Source of the DNA: Cercozoa sp. M6MM
Lineage: Eukaryota; Endomyxa: Ascetosporea
Direction: 5' to 3' (one strand)
NCBI GenBank assembly: GCA_040357565.1
Contig: JBDODJ010000013.1
Length of the DNA: 64,000 nucleotides
Shown here: piece by piece, positions 25,873 to 37,476 of the stretch
Layout of the letters: each line of letters starts with the position of its first letter
Position numbering within the stretch: the stretch's first letter is position 1
The notes under the pieces: model-generated
What the model was told of the DNA's origin: nothing
What the model saw: the letters and a program-made list of their open reading frames with translations, nothing else
Database searches by the model: none
Program-made: the position numbers and the translations under genes

Positions 25873-27935
25873 TTAGTAACCTCCGACAGACTCAGCGTAG
25901 CTGTATCGATGCGTGTCGTCGTTGTACTTGCCCTTTCTAATGCCCGCCCCGGCCTGAGAGCAGGAGATATCGAGCGACATGTTGACAGGGTAAATTATAA
26001 GGGAAAGAACAGTACGTAGTTGTATGCATATGGGTGATGATGGGGACGGAATTTGACGTCAACTTTGTCCCAGAGAATGGCGTCAGTCTTTCGGCATAGA
26101 GGCACGATTTGACGACACTCGATGATGCGATTGCGGTCCCAGTCGGGTCCGTACTGCACGCAGCGACCAAAGAAGAGTGACTCTGCGAAGTATCCAGTCA
26201 ATATGATATTCGACCCTTAAAGTAAGAAACAAAGCTCTACCTTCGTCGACACGAAGGTGACAGTATTTCGGTAAATGCAGGGGCGCCTGGTCGCCAAATT
26301 CCACCACTGGCGGACACGTCATGGAGCCGAGTTCCACAACAATGGCATCCAACGCCACAATGGCCGGATTCGTTGCCTCCGAGTCCTGCAGACGAAAGTT
26401 GCCGATCGAGATACCGGTTAACAGCTGCTCCGTCACAGTGTCGCCACTCGCACTGAACAGCGCAAAGTCGATCGTCGGGTGGTTCATCAGAGCGAATGTG
26501 CTTTGGACGCAACGTGGTAAATTGATTGCACTTGTGGCGTCCAAAAAGTCGACTGCACAGTATCGAAACAATCTACAGTATCTTCTACTGAAGAAGAGTG
26601 CACTCGCATACCGAAATCGCCAAGGTCCAGTAGTCGCTTTTCGATGTCAATAATGTGCGGAACAAGACTATCGCAGCAGGTGCGCGGATCAGTGAGTCGG
26701 CGACACATGAGATCCGACAGTTTGAACGGACTCCAGATGGCGCCGGTACTGCGATTATGTTGAGTGACAAAAGACAGCACTCGATAAAGAAGCAAAGGCA
26801 GTTTACACACTGGATGAAGCAGCTTGGCACGTGAGTTCAATACTCGCCACTGAGACGGCTAGTTGCGTGTCGCCCAGCAGTGACATTTCCTCCTGTGTTT
26901 ACGGTTTTAGACAACTGACCTCCCCAAGTAAAAAGAAAAGTGAAAGAGGAACCTCTGATCGGAATTGTAGATCCTCGTACTCAGCATTTTCCAGCAAGTT
27001 GCGCGACTTGGGCGGAATCTCGACCCGCCAGTCGTCGCCGAGGTGACTACAGTCAACAGCGACCGAGTCGCCAACGTTGCGTTTCGTTCCGTCATTCGCG
27101 CGGCAGAATGCGTCAGTTTGCCCTCCAGTCATGTACTGTCGAATCCGAGTATTGAAAACCTCCTTAATCAAGTACCAGGTTTAGAGTACAGATGGAGGGG
27201 TCGTCGATGCACTGTTTGAGTACTTGGTAAAGTACTTTTCGTACTTTTCGCGTCGGTAAGCGTCGGTGTCGACGTCGTACGGAGTGTCAGGGAGGTTTCC
27301 ATACATCTGACTGTACTTGTCCTTCCGTGTGGTAGGTGTGTCTTTGTTGGTTGCGCTGTAGTAGTTGTTTATGGGACTATGGGTCGCCTGATTGGTCGGC
27401 TTGTTGCCATCGAAACTCTTGTACATTTCATTGTACTTGAATGTCTCCTTGTACACGTCTTTCTGTGAATACGAATGGCTTAGTGCAGATTGTCAAGCCA
27501 AACAAGTTTGAAATAGCGCTGTACCTTTTCAGGAGGTGTGTAGACTTGTTCAACCGAACGACGATAGTCGCTGTAAATGTCTTGGTAGTCGCTGCCCTGG
27601 CCGTTGGTCGGAGCGGATGTTTGTGTCTTTGTCGGGGTGGGACTCGGTGTTGGAACAGGTTTCTCCACTGGTACACCGTCAGGTGTCAGTGCACTAGAGG
27701 TGGTCTCCCGAGGCACACCGTCAACACTCTCGGCCGAACGTTTCTGGAACTCGTTGTTGCCATGTCCGTCGTTCGAGTTTTCGACCACTTCGATTCCGCC
27801 CTTGTGAGTGTTTTCCTCACCGGCACTGGACTCAGTTTCGCCTATTACTTCGATTCCTTGAGCAAGCACCGATGTCACCATTAGCGTATGCATGCACATG
27901 AGTGCCAGTAGCACCAATGTCGGCATCTGTCGCAT
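25873..27935 (-). CDS. Uncharacterised secreted protein
   Basis: Start ATG 27935 with a clear signal peptide (MPTLVLLALMCMHTLMVTSVLA). The mature protein starts with an acidic/Thr-Pro-rich stretch (VPVEKPVPTPSPTPTKTQTS, about 27625-27690) and a Tyr-rich part (DYQDIYSDYRRS; KYSQMYGNLPDTPYDVD). Folded exons follow: DAFCRANDGTKRNVGDSVAV with DCSHLGDDWRVEIPPKSRN (about 26990-27120), LMCRRLTDPRTCCDSLVPHI (about 26640-26710), VALDAIVVELGSMTCPPVVE (about 26300-26370), and SLFFGRCVQYGPDWDRNRII then ECRQIVPLC (about 26085-26180). The end is DISCSQAGAGIRKGKYND and GGY, stop at 25873. Many Cys imply disulphides. No family recognised. The gene is divergent from the EXD3-like gene. Confidence 0.65.
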
Positions 27936-28411
27936 TGTTTCAGTGTGGTTTCAGTCGAGTCTCACCACAGCTGGGCACACGAGCTAGGACACTCAAGACT
28001 CTGGTACTGAGCACCGGAGTTTCGCCAAGTCGCACGAGTTTTTTGACTCGGTTTCGCCGCTTCAGATTTTTCGGTTTCGCGGGAACAGAATACAACATCA
28101 CGCAACCATTCAGTGCAAAAAACGTAACTTGCACTTTGATAAAGGCTATATTCGTGCTCAAGCATACAAGGTCTCACTAAAAAGCACGTGAGTGGCTCGA
28201 ACGCATTTTTAAAACTCTGTGCGCGAAGAAAGCTGCGTGTTAATTTTTGGAGATTGTCGGCAAAAGCAGAAAGCGGACAACAAATCTGTAGCCACGAAGA
28301 AAATGACTGCGTTACGTCAGATCTAAGCGGGCCACTTGTTTTTTGAGGTGTTTTATAGGCAGAGGTGCCGGGGCGCGCTGATTACCTGGATCTGCTAAAT
28401 TGCAATCAAAG
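27936..28411. promoter_or_regulatory. Divergent intergenic region (secreted protein / EXD3-like)
   Basis: 476 bp between two divergent start codons, so it must carry both promoters. It contains several short pyrimidine/purine runs but no element that can be named. Confidence 0.4.
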
Positions 28412-31331
28412 ATGGCCGATGAGTTGGCCGTCTTCTTGCGCAACGCACAGGTAGTTTCTTCCCGGAGAAAAGAGTTGTTGAAGATGTGAAAGTACGTGCA
28501 GTGCGACGAAGCGCGCGACTGGTGCTTTGAGAATGGCGCCGAAGTGAAATTCACGGAGTTTCGTGCGATTTTCGCCCAAGCTGGCGTTGATGCGCTCTTG
28601 CATCTGTTGAGGTAAAAGGCTGAAGACTGTGTGTTGGGGGAGGCGAGTTTCAAAGTTTTCATGCTTGCAGACGGCTGAAGCGTGATATTGATCGAAATCG
28701 ACTGTCTCATGTGCCGCGTGCACTGTTGGCAGCTGTGCGTGAGTCTGTTGGCAGCGAGCCGAACGAGAACGATGCGCAGCTCGCGCAGCAGCTTGTGCTA
28801 GACGCTTGTGAAGGTTTCCTTCCTGGGACTTCATCCTACCATATCTGAGGTGTCTCTAGTTTTTGCCTTTCTTGTGCAGAGAAGCCGTGGCTGAGCGCGC
28901 GGAATCTCGCCGAGCTGATCGAGATTTTCGCGCTGCCTTTTGATGCCGAGAGTGAAGTGTTTGTGCGTGTGGTGCGAGCAACCAAGTCGCTGCTGCAGCA
29001 CGGTGCGATTGGCGATGCTGTCGACATGGTTCGGTGGATGCCGGACTCGCTGCTTCTTGAGATCACTCCTGAGGGTGCCAGCAATTTCTCAAATCGTTTG
29101 ACCCAGGTTCGGATGTGTCTGTGTTTTTTCAATTAGAGCTGGTGCGTCCTTGCATCAAGAAACGTCGTTTTTTGGACGGCCTGCTCGCCGTGTTGGGGGC
29201 CAAAGACGATCCGGTGGTCGAACAGCACTGCGATAGCTTCAGACGCGAGCTAATTCGACAGGCAGCTGATCGGTGCACCAAACTGATTGGTGCAATTGAA
29301 AAACACTATTCGTTGATATGGCTGCAGAAATGGCGGCAAGGATCCAACTTACGCTTTGAATCTCGTGACTCGTTTCGGCTTCAGTTTTGACTCGTTTCCG
29401 CGCGTTCTCTATTTGAAGGTATGCTCTTTTTGCGTTTTCAAATTGGTCAAAACCAAGTTCACCTTTGCAAACAGAGAAAGCAGCTGGTCTGGTGGACGAT
29501 TCGCGAAAACATTTTCGACGACTTTGCCGATCTCATCATTCCCGGTAATCAGCGTATTTTTTTTTTAGTTGTTTAAATTGATCTCGTCGGTCATGATCAA
29601 TAAACGCACTTGTTTGCAGAAGCACAATCTGACGAGAATTACAAATTGAGGTGGTATGCCTGCCAGCAAATGCAAAAGCGAGGTGCATTTCTTTGTTTTC
29701 TTTGTTAACAACGATTTCTTCCGTTTGTGCCTTCAAGTTAGGAATGGACATTGAGAAGTACCTGCTCCAGTACGACCTAGCCGACGATCCGTTTTTCGCT
29801 CGACGAACTCCGGTCGCTGATAAGAACAGTGTGAGCAACGAAAGCGACGGCGATGGCAGTGAAAGCACAACGACAACTGATGATAGCGATCCGTACTTGA
29901 CGATCGATGTGCCAATTCACGTTGTGGACGACTTTTCCTGTTAGTTGCGCACTTTTGTTTCTGCTTTCAAAACGATGCTTGTTCTTTTATAGCTGCGAAG
30001 AAACTGTCGAATGCACTTGCAAACGCGAGGATAGTCGGCATGGATGCTGAAAGAGTCAACGAGCAGTTGCTTCCTTTGGTTGGTTTATTTTCTCCGTCGC
30101 TCTGTTCTAATTATCTTTCACTTCGAGCTCTGTACAGTGCGAGCACAAGCAAGTCCTAAGTATGGATCTCAGCATGGCTTCGCAGTGGCTGCAGATTTCG
30201 ACCGAGACTGGTATTCGTTTATCCAGTTCGATTGCTTTGACTTTTGTATTTTTCTCTTTGTCAGAGTGCTTCCTGGTGGATTTGCCAAAGATTCGTTCGA
30301 CACATGTCGCAGTGTCGCACAATGGTTTCTTCTTGATGTCCCTTCTATTTTTGTTGCTGCCGATACATTGTTTCGACAGAATGTACGCTCGAGGACCTTG
30401 AGAATGAGCTCGATGACTTTGACAGGTACTCTGATTCGCTACAGTGTAACTTGACTGATGTATGCACCCTCGTGCAGTCTGTCCGATGTGGAGTCACAAG
30501 ATGACACTGACGTCACTGCCTTTAACGTGTTCGATACCGCTTTGTCCGATCTGTTTCAAAACGAAGCGATCACCAAGGCTGGCATGGACTTTGGCAATGA
30601 CTTGCGTGAACTCCTGTATGCCCGTTTATATCTGCATACTCCATTCGATTCATTCGTTACTGTTACTGTTGTTTTGTCATTTTTACAGGAAGGACATTCC
30701 AGAGCTGCTGTGTCTGAGGACTCCCGTTGTGAACTACTGCGAACTACTTTCTGTTTTGCAACGGTAGATTTGTTTATTGTCGGCTTGTGTTGTTTCTTAT
30801 TTCTTCTTACAGCTTGCCGAGGCGAAAGAAGATCAGTCAGGCGGACAAGTGAGTTTTTTTAATTGTTCTGTTGCGTGCTGTCCGGTTCGATTTGAATCAA
30901 TCTGATTCAGGTACAAGCCAAAAACTCGCGGCGATTTCGTGGCCAATTCTTCGCAGAATTTGGTCGCCCAGTCATCCACTGGCGGACTGAGTCACCTCGT
31001 CCACTGCTTCCTTGGCAAGCACCTCGACAAGCGCGAGCGAATGAGCAACTGGGTATGTTTACTTTAAATGTGTCTGATTTTCTTCATTACGTCATGTTTT
31101 CTTGCAGGCGTTGCGTCCGTTGCGACCGTCGCAGCAAGAGTACGCTGCGTTGGATGCGCTGTGCTGTGTCCAGATTGTGCAACGTCTTGCCTCGCAGGAG
31201 GTGAGAGCTTCTGTTCTTTCGTTAGTTTCTCCTCAATATTTGTTTTTTACATGTCGCGCATTGTGCAGCACAATTACAATGAGGTGTTGCCGCCTTTTGA
31301 AACGCTCTGCAGCGATTTATTTGCGACTTAA
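28412..31331 (+). CDS. EXD3/Mut-7-like 3'-5' exonuclease (RNase D fold)
   Basis: Start ATG 28412 (MADELAVFLRNAQ). The N-terminal half is helical (EFRAIFAQAGVDALLHLLR; NLAELIEIFALPFDAESEV; MVRWMPDSLLLEITPEG), as in EXD3 and C. elegans MUT-7. The exonuclease domain begins after a Ser/Thr/Asp-rich linker (29820-29900) with ALANARIVGMDAE (DEDD motif I Asp and Glu, about 30015-30046). It continues with ASQWLQISTET|ECFLVDLPKI (30170-30290), EAITKAGMDFGNDLRELL (motif II, about 30565-30617) and LRPLRPSQQEYAALDALCCV (motif III Tyr and Asp, 31108-31170). The stop is TAA 31329-31331. All four acidic metal ligands and the Tyr appear present, so activity is expected. Relatives trim 3' ends of small RNAs or degrade target RNA in silencing; that role here is inferred. 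Confidence 0.8.
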
Positions 31332-31413
31332 GTACGCGATTTATTGCGACGCGACCTTCGTTAACTAAGTCTTCGCTCCAGGCTGCAGCTGCTCTAGTGC
31401 GCAACCGGACAGA

Positions 31414-33067
31414 TTATTTCAGCAACTCAACGTGGTCGGCCGCCTCAATTCGCGTCGGAAAGGTTTCGAAGCGCTCGAATTTCCACTGGGAATCATCGTC
31501 GCTTCGAGAGAAGTGTGCCTTGACTAGAACTCCTGTAATGTCAACTTTCTTCATGGAAAGAAACCACAGCTTTCAAGTACGCTGCTTCCTGTACCGATAT
31601 CGTTTCGAAGTGCCGCGCCAGTGCGACTGTCAAAGTTGCGAGGATGCTGATCGTAGTCGTCCAGTAGGTCGCCTTGACCGAGCACTACGAGTCCTGAGCG
31701 CGCTGAATCTGATTTCGACTGCATCACGCGGATCGGCAGCACGTGGTGCGAACTTGTTCCGTGTATCTGCGACATCAATATACAAGTCTAGTTGCTCAGT
31801 AAATACTGTCTCTGAATGGCAAGGACGTACAACATCAGCTCCGGCATCAACGAGCATCTGTGACACTGGCATCATCACATTATCGATGAAGTGCCTGTCT
31901 TCGTGCCAGTTGGGACCCCTGAAAACCGTTCCGTTGAGCTGGAGCGATTTAATACAGCCCTGTTACTGTTAGTGTACCAATGCAAACAGACAACGAGAAT
32001 GTCGACCGTGCTGCGTACTTCTTGAATACGCGTTACCAGCCACGCAGCGCACTCTTTAGGTCTGGCATCGGTGTCGATCATTGCGCAACCGACCGGTGTT
32101 CCGGCACGTGCTTCCTGTCAGTAAGGTCGTTCTTTTCTGAATGAGTTGAACATGTTTACGTATACCCAGCCTTCCGGATGATCGGTGGCACCGAGGAATC
32201 CGATTCGTACACCGTTTCTTTCGACAACCTACTCTTACGGTACTAGGTGGGACAGTATGAAAGCTAAAGAGCAGCTTACCGAAACTGCGCGAGCTTCCGA
32301 CAGAGTTCGTCCGACTCCGCAGTGCTTGATGCCTGCTTGATCCAAGACACTCCTGGAGCACAAAAACCCAAGTGCTCCCTTCTGGGCATGTGCTGTGCGA
32401 AAACCCGGAGCTAAAACTTACAAAGTTTCGAGTGCACCTTCGTATCGGTAGTCCAGAACTGCTCCAATTATGTGGATTAACTTCTAAGCAGGGAAAGCGA
32501 ACCAGTTTTTCCAACTTGACTTACTGTGATTGTTGGCGAGGTTGACCGCACCTGTGTTTCGACAAGGATATTAATGCAAGCTAAGGGTCACATCTGAGGA
32601 AGACAGCCACATGAACTTCTTACCAACGTTAGCAATCTTGAGTGCGTCAACTCGGTGCGGAAGCATGCGGAAGTTGAACACTTTGTTCGGCCACGGAACA
32701 CTCTCATTCGTTATTGCTGTTTCCTGCAGCACGCAGCACAGCACCCTTTCAGAAAGCGACAGAGAAGGAACTTTCTACCAAGTTTAAAGCAAACAAGTCA
32801 CTGTCCTGAATCACCGGAAGCAGGTCTCCCCAGATCTGGAGCAAGTCAGAAAGCGAAGCAACAACGACTGTAAATTAAACAGAAAATGAAAGGTGTTGAC
32901 AAATAAATGAAAACTACGGCTGTGTTGTCGTGTTGGAACCACCGGCGCGAATGTTCGCGACCTAAACAGTTTAGAACTTCTCTTTAGATTTTGGATCATT
33001 GGCTAAAGTCGTCACCCAGCATGAAGTCGCCGCCAAGCAGGACGGAGAACCTTTTGCTGGTTTGCAT
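31414..33067 (-). CDS. CapA-family (PGA_cap) metallophosphatase-like protein
   Basis: Minus-strand gene of about nine exons. Start ATG 33067: MQTSKRFSVLLGGDFMLG, joined in frame across an intron to REHSRRWFQ. GGDFMLGR is the first conserved block of bacterial CapA/PgsA proteins. Next are IWGDLLPVIQDSDLFALNL (about 32790-32850), ETAITNESVPWPNKVFNF (the N-x-E block, about 32670-32725), a later segment VVERNGVRIGFLGATDHPEG (about 32165-32235), STVDILVVCLHW and GPNWHEDRHFIDN (about 31880-32010), HGTSSHHVLPIRV (the paired-His block, about 31720-31760) and VVLGQGDLLDDYDQHPRN (about 31650-31700). The end FPTRIEAADHVELLK stops at 31414. In bacteria the family acts in poly-gamma-glutamate capsule assembly; eukaryotic members are sporadic and their role is unclear. 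No signal peptide or anchor is seen. Bacterial-type motifs in an intron-rich gene suggest old horizontal acquisition. Confidence 0.85.
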
Positions 33068-33498
33068 TGAAATCTTCGCCACTTCGAACACTATCCGGGC
33101 TTTCTGCCAGCGATTTGGGCTCTCCAGCGATCTATGCAGATCTAAACTGCGTACTTTCGCCTGTTTTTCGATGCGGTACTGGTCGGTCCAGCCGAACTTG
33201 AATATCCGAACCTACACGTGTCGGGTCGAGTGGGTTTTGCGTTGACCCGACCCGAACCGCGACTACAGTCCCGTGCTGCGCTGTACTTGTAGCACCTGTC
33301 TCTGCCTTGCGCATGCGCAGAAGCTAAACAACGTCTTCAGAACTCAACTGGGACCGATGTCGACCGGATGGCATGATCACAAATTAAAATCAGGAAATTA
33401 AAATTCAACCATGCGTCGCAATATGTCGATATAAATCTCGCGTCCTCTCTGCACGTCTGGGAGAGTGACGCGTGTAAGTCTCACTGACTGACAGTGGT
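33068..33498. other. Intergenic region between RGS sensor and CapA genes
   Basis: 431 bp, tandem minus-strand arrangement: 3' end of the RGS gene and promoter of the CapA gene. A G/C-rich near-palindromic patch of GGGTCG/GACCCG units lies near 33223-33258. No gene is seen. Confidence 0.45.
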
Positions 33499-35458
33499 CT
33501 AGGCAGACAAATCGGCACGCTTCTGCAGCAGCTTGATCTCCGTTTCGGCCCTTGCGCGGTACTCACGACGCCAAGTCGCGAACTCTACAGAAGACATAGA
33601 ATATACTGGAGGCGGGAGGGGGAGGGGGGAGGGGTAGTGAAGACAAGGGTACCCGATGACTCCAGGAAGGTCTGCAGGAGGTTGGTGGTGACAAGTTTAC
33701 TAACTTCGGCGTGCACCTTGGCCAACTCGCGGAGACGCCGAATGCGCACTGAGCCGTCGCTTCTGCTGTTGGGCACAGGCGCGCCAGCTTCACCAAGCTC
33801 GGTGCTACACTCGGCGGCACTGGTGTCGCCACGCGTGGCACCGACGCCTTTGAAGAGTTTCACTACGGTGGAGCGCAAGTGGTCGCTCACATTGAGCATC
33901 TCGGAAGAGTTGCTGTGCAGGAAGCGGCGGTACAGCTCCACCAGGTCGGTGTCCTTGAGACCGTTGCGAGCCGCCATGCGATAGGTTACGAGGAACTCAA
34001 TGTTCTCACCACCTGGGTCATAAATTTACAAATAGAAATCACACAGGGTCAGAAGAAAGGCTAAAGTATAGATGCACAAACGTACTGTAGACATCGTGGG
34101 CCTGCTTGTGCAGCATGGCACGCAGGTCGGGGTTGTCAATCACACGCTCGAGCGACCAGGTACGTGCCGTCCACAGCAACTGAAGTACCTCGACACGTTT
34201 GTTCTCGGCAGCGGCAGCGAACACAATCACGAGCAGTCCAATCACCAGGGCACTGATGGCAATCACCAGTGCCGTGTTGATACTGTCCTGCACATCCTGA
34301 GTGACTTGAGCGACGTCGGCCACAATGCCATCGCGCAGAGGCACAACGTGTTCGAGCACCCTGTCGGCGTGCTCCTGCAGCTCGCCAACGAACAACTCGC
34401 GCGCCTCGGCCACGCTGCTGCTGTTGCCGCCGCCAGCCGTCTTATCAGCAATGGTAGCCAGTGTGTCCATGTAGGCATCGGCACTGTCGATCGTGCTCTG
34501 CGGCGGGTCCGACAGCTCGAGGATCTCGAGCCACGCCTCCTCGAATTGACCCAGTGTCACGCGCGACATCTCCGAGTACAGACCCCGGATGCCGTCTTCC
34601 TTGGCCGAGACTGCCCACACCCCGGTTGTAAACACTCAAAAGGACCTTCCTAGCGTATACAGTCAAGGTGCCACCTGTGAGCATAACGGCCGACCATGCC
34701 GACTCAAACACACTGGCCACCTTGTACGATCTCGTGGCAACCTGTACTTGAACATCAGCTGTGTGGATATCGTCCTCGGCACGCTCTGCTTGCACCCAGA
34801 ACAGCACCTACTCGATGTACATGTCAGATAAAAAACACACGCAGTGCATTCCACTCTATACAAAGGGTATGACATACCGTAGACGTCAGAAGCAGGAGCC
34901 AGCACAGCAGGAGCGACACGGAGACGACTCGTTCCTTCTGCTGCAGTGCACGACGCGAGCGACGCCGCCAGTCACCCTGACTCCGGGTGCCCGACTCTGT
35001 GCCGGTGCCAGTCCCTGTTGCTGGAGCACCGTTGCTCTCCAGGTCACTGCCTGTGCCCGTGCTACCGGCGCTGCCAGCGATCTGGAAGGCATCGCTCAGT
35101 CTGGAGCCTGCCATGTCGCTGCTACAGACATGGGGAGTAAGTTATCAGCATATAGTTGAATGGGAGGGGGGACCTCTCCATGCTGCTGGAGTCACTCAGG
35201 TGCGAGTCGGTCTCGTCGTCAGAATCGTCGTCGTCGGTGAAGAGGTCTTTTGGATGCACAGAATTTCGCGGTGACACGATCTTGACGCCGTCCAGCGCGA
35301 CTCGGTGCAGCAGTCGCTTGCGCGTCACTTTAATCGCGCGCTTGAGACGCAATTGTGCCGCGTTGACCATGCGTGTCGTGAGTAACGCCATCAACAGTGC
35401 GATACCGAGCTATAAAATGTATAGACTATTTGTATGTATAGGTATATGTATGCATGTG

Positions 35459-35500
<42 letters not shown>

Positions 35501-36567
35501 TGTGTGTGTGTGTGTCCACGGAAGTGCAAACTTACAACAACAACACCAGCAACACCCCATTTGACAGCGCGTTTGCGAACGTCGACACTCTCTTGTCGCA
35601 GTCGCGCGAGATCGTTTTTGTTGGCATCCTCGACCGCCACGAGCGATCCGGTCAGCACCGTGGTGTTGAAGTAGATGTCGTTGTCCTTCAAGCTGTTGTT
35701 GACCGACATGTACTTCTGCGCCTCGATCAGCAGTGTCTCGTTACCGCCGGCTTCGAACGCCATTTGCATTCCCTCCTACACACACACGCACTTTCAATCA
35801 GAGGGTTTTACAATTAAGAGGCCGGAGCACACAAGGCGAGTACCGCTTCCCACGGGATCTGTCGTCCCAAGAAGGGCACGTAGGTCGTCACGAATGCGTC
35901 GCGAGTCTCGGGTGCCAAGTCTTCCTGCGAGATGCGCTCCGAGTAGCCTTCGACGGCACGTAGAATATCGTCCCAAAAGCGCTGTCCCTGTACGCCAAGT
36001 CAAGGATCAGTTTTATAGAATAACGGGGAAGGAGTAAAAGGGAATGAAAGGAGGTAAACGTCGACACTACAGTACCTCGGAGACAGTGCCAGCATCGTCG
36101 TACTGCGTGAAGTCGTAGCGCATGCCGAGATCGCCCAATAAGGACGGGTCGAAGATCGTCGTGAAGGCCACCGAGATCTGCCACACGCGAGCCAGGCCAA
36201 GTTCCACAAAGTCAAAGGAAGAGTCCATCACTGCAGGCATGTTCTTGTGCACGAGGTCGCGCACGTCGATGCCGACGACGAGACTGCCGATCACGGTGAC
36301 GATGGAGGCCACCCACATGGCTCCCACCACGAGCTGTGCAACAACAACAATAGCAACAAATGCAAGAAAACAGCAAGAAAAACAACAAAGGTCGCAACTC
36401 ACGCGTTGCGTGCGCTGCGCGCGTTCGAAGCGAAGGTCGGCCTTGTCGAGCTGCAGGTCCTGCTCATCGTCACGAACCGTGGTCACGCCGGCCGTGTCGT
36501 TCCTGGTCAGTGCCGGCGGAGCAGCCGGATTCACCGAGAGTTCGATGGATTCCACTGGTTCTGCCAT
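33499..36567 (-). CDS. Four-TM receptor-like protein with C-terminal RGS domain
   Basis: Start ATG 36567 (MAEPVESIELSVNPAAPPAL). TM1 lies in FLAFVAIVVVAQLVVGAMW (about 36290-36350). A helical extracytoplasmic domain follows (FVELGLARVWQISVAFTTIF; GQRFWDDILRAVEGYSERI; MSVNNSLKDNDIYFN). TM2 is AGVVVV|LGIALLMALL, then a basic/acidic cytosolic loop (FTDDDDSDDETDSHLSD, about 35195-35250). TM3 is SVSLLLCWLLLLTSTVC. A second helical outer domain follows (IRGLYSEMSRVTLGQFEEA; LFVGELQEHADRVLEHVVPL), then TM4 TALVIAISALVIGLLVIVF (about 34195-34275). The cytosolic tail is an RGS domain: SLERVIDNPDLRAMLHKQA, GGENIEFLVTYRMAARNGLK, LVELYRRFLHSNSSEMLNVS (about 33650-34150), VSKLVTTNLLQTFLES and EFATWRREY, stop 33499. 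RGS domains speed GTP hydrolysis by G alpha. The twin outer domains resemble four-helix sensor modules. Divergent from a GPCR gene. Confidence 0.88.
35457..35516. repeat. (GT)n microsatellite in an RGS-gene intron
   Basis: About 60 bp of GT dinucleotides with one GC and one GG interruption; it reads (CA)n on the sense strand of the host gene and lies between the exon ending VKWGVAGVVVV and the exon starting LGIALLMALL. Confidence 0.95.
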
Positions 36568-37476
36568 CGATCTTCTCCTGGGTCAGCGGGTGGTGACGGG
36601 AAGGCTACTCCTTTGCGAAAGCTGGCCGAAGCAACAGTGCACTCAATCCGCCAGCCACTATCAGTCAGTCAAGCCAACACTGCAAGCCGCTACCGTTGCA
36701 CGCACGGTAACACAGGCACGCTTCGCGCGAACGAAAAATGACCGTTTTGGACGGGTGGCCGGCCGCAGTGCACCTTCATTTTGCATTGATCAGCGCGATC
36801 GATCACGTTTCAGCAGTTTAAGAGATCAAGGGTATCAGCAGACGTGCTTCCCCAGCCAGAAGCTGCGGTGGCTGACAAATCCGCAGTCAGTCAATGAGAC
36901 GATGATGCTGTCCCAACATCCATCAGCAGGTATCACGGCAGTCAGGCACCGTGCTCAATCGTTGCAGACCGTTCCAGCGAGTAGTTATCATCTTGGCTGT
37001 TCTCGAAACGCAGGTCACTCACTGCAGTGAAGCGAACGCACGTCATGCACCAGTTGTCTCTCACGGCCCACAGTACTCTCCCCTGTTTTGGCTTCAAAAG
37101 GAGGCGTGGGGTTGTTCGACACAATTGAAGTCGACTTGTACTGTACTGGTACTGTCTTGATACAGCACAGCTGACGTCAACGGGAAACAAATTGAAACCC
37201 ATCGCGTTCTATGTGGATTTTTGAAACCATCATTGATTGGTCAAGAATCATCGTGTCAGTGCTCTATAACGGAAAAGGTGCCTTTCTGTTCAAAGGCGCT
37301 TGTGTTGCACCAAAAGCAGTACGATTGCGTCGGGGGTTCGGGTGTATCGCAAACGAATGAAACGAAATCCTGAAACGGAAACTTTCACAACCAATCATTG
37401 ATCTTGAGTGATCTAGGTGACCACCCGACTGGAGTGGTCAAACGATTTGGCCGTTTCGACAAACCTCTTGCATAGG
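36568..37476. promoter_or_regulatory. Shared 909-bp divergent promoter region, RGS sensor / class C GPCR
   Basis: The two start codons point away from each other across this interval, so the region drives both signalling genes and may co-regulate them. It contains scattered open frames with no coding support, several CAGTCA-type short words (for example near 36660-36670 and 36880-36895) and a TTGATTGG/CAATCA-like pair near 37230 and 37393. No TATA box is evident. The shared-control idea is inference from arrangement. Confidence 0.45.
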
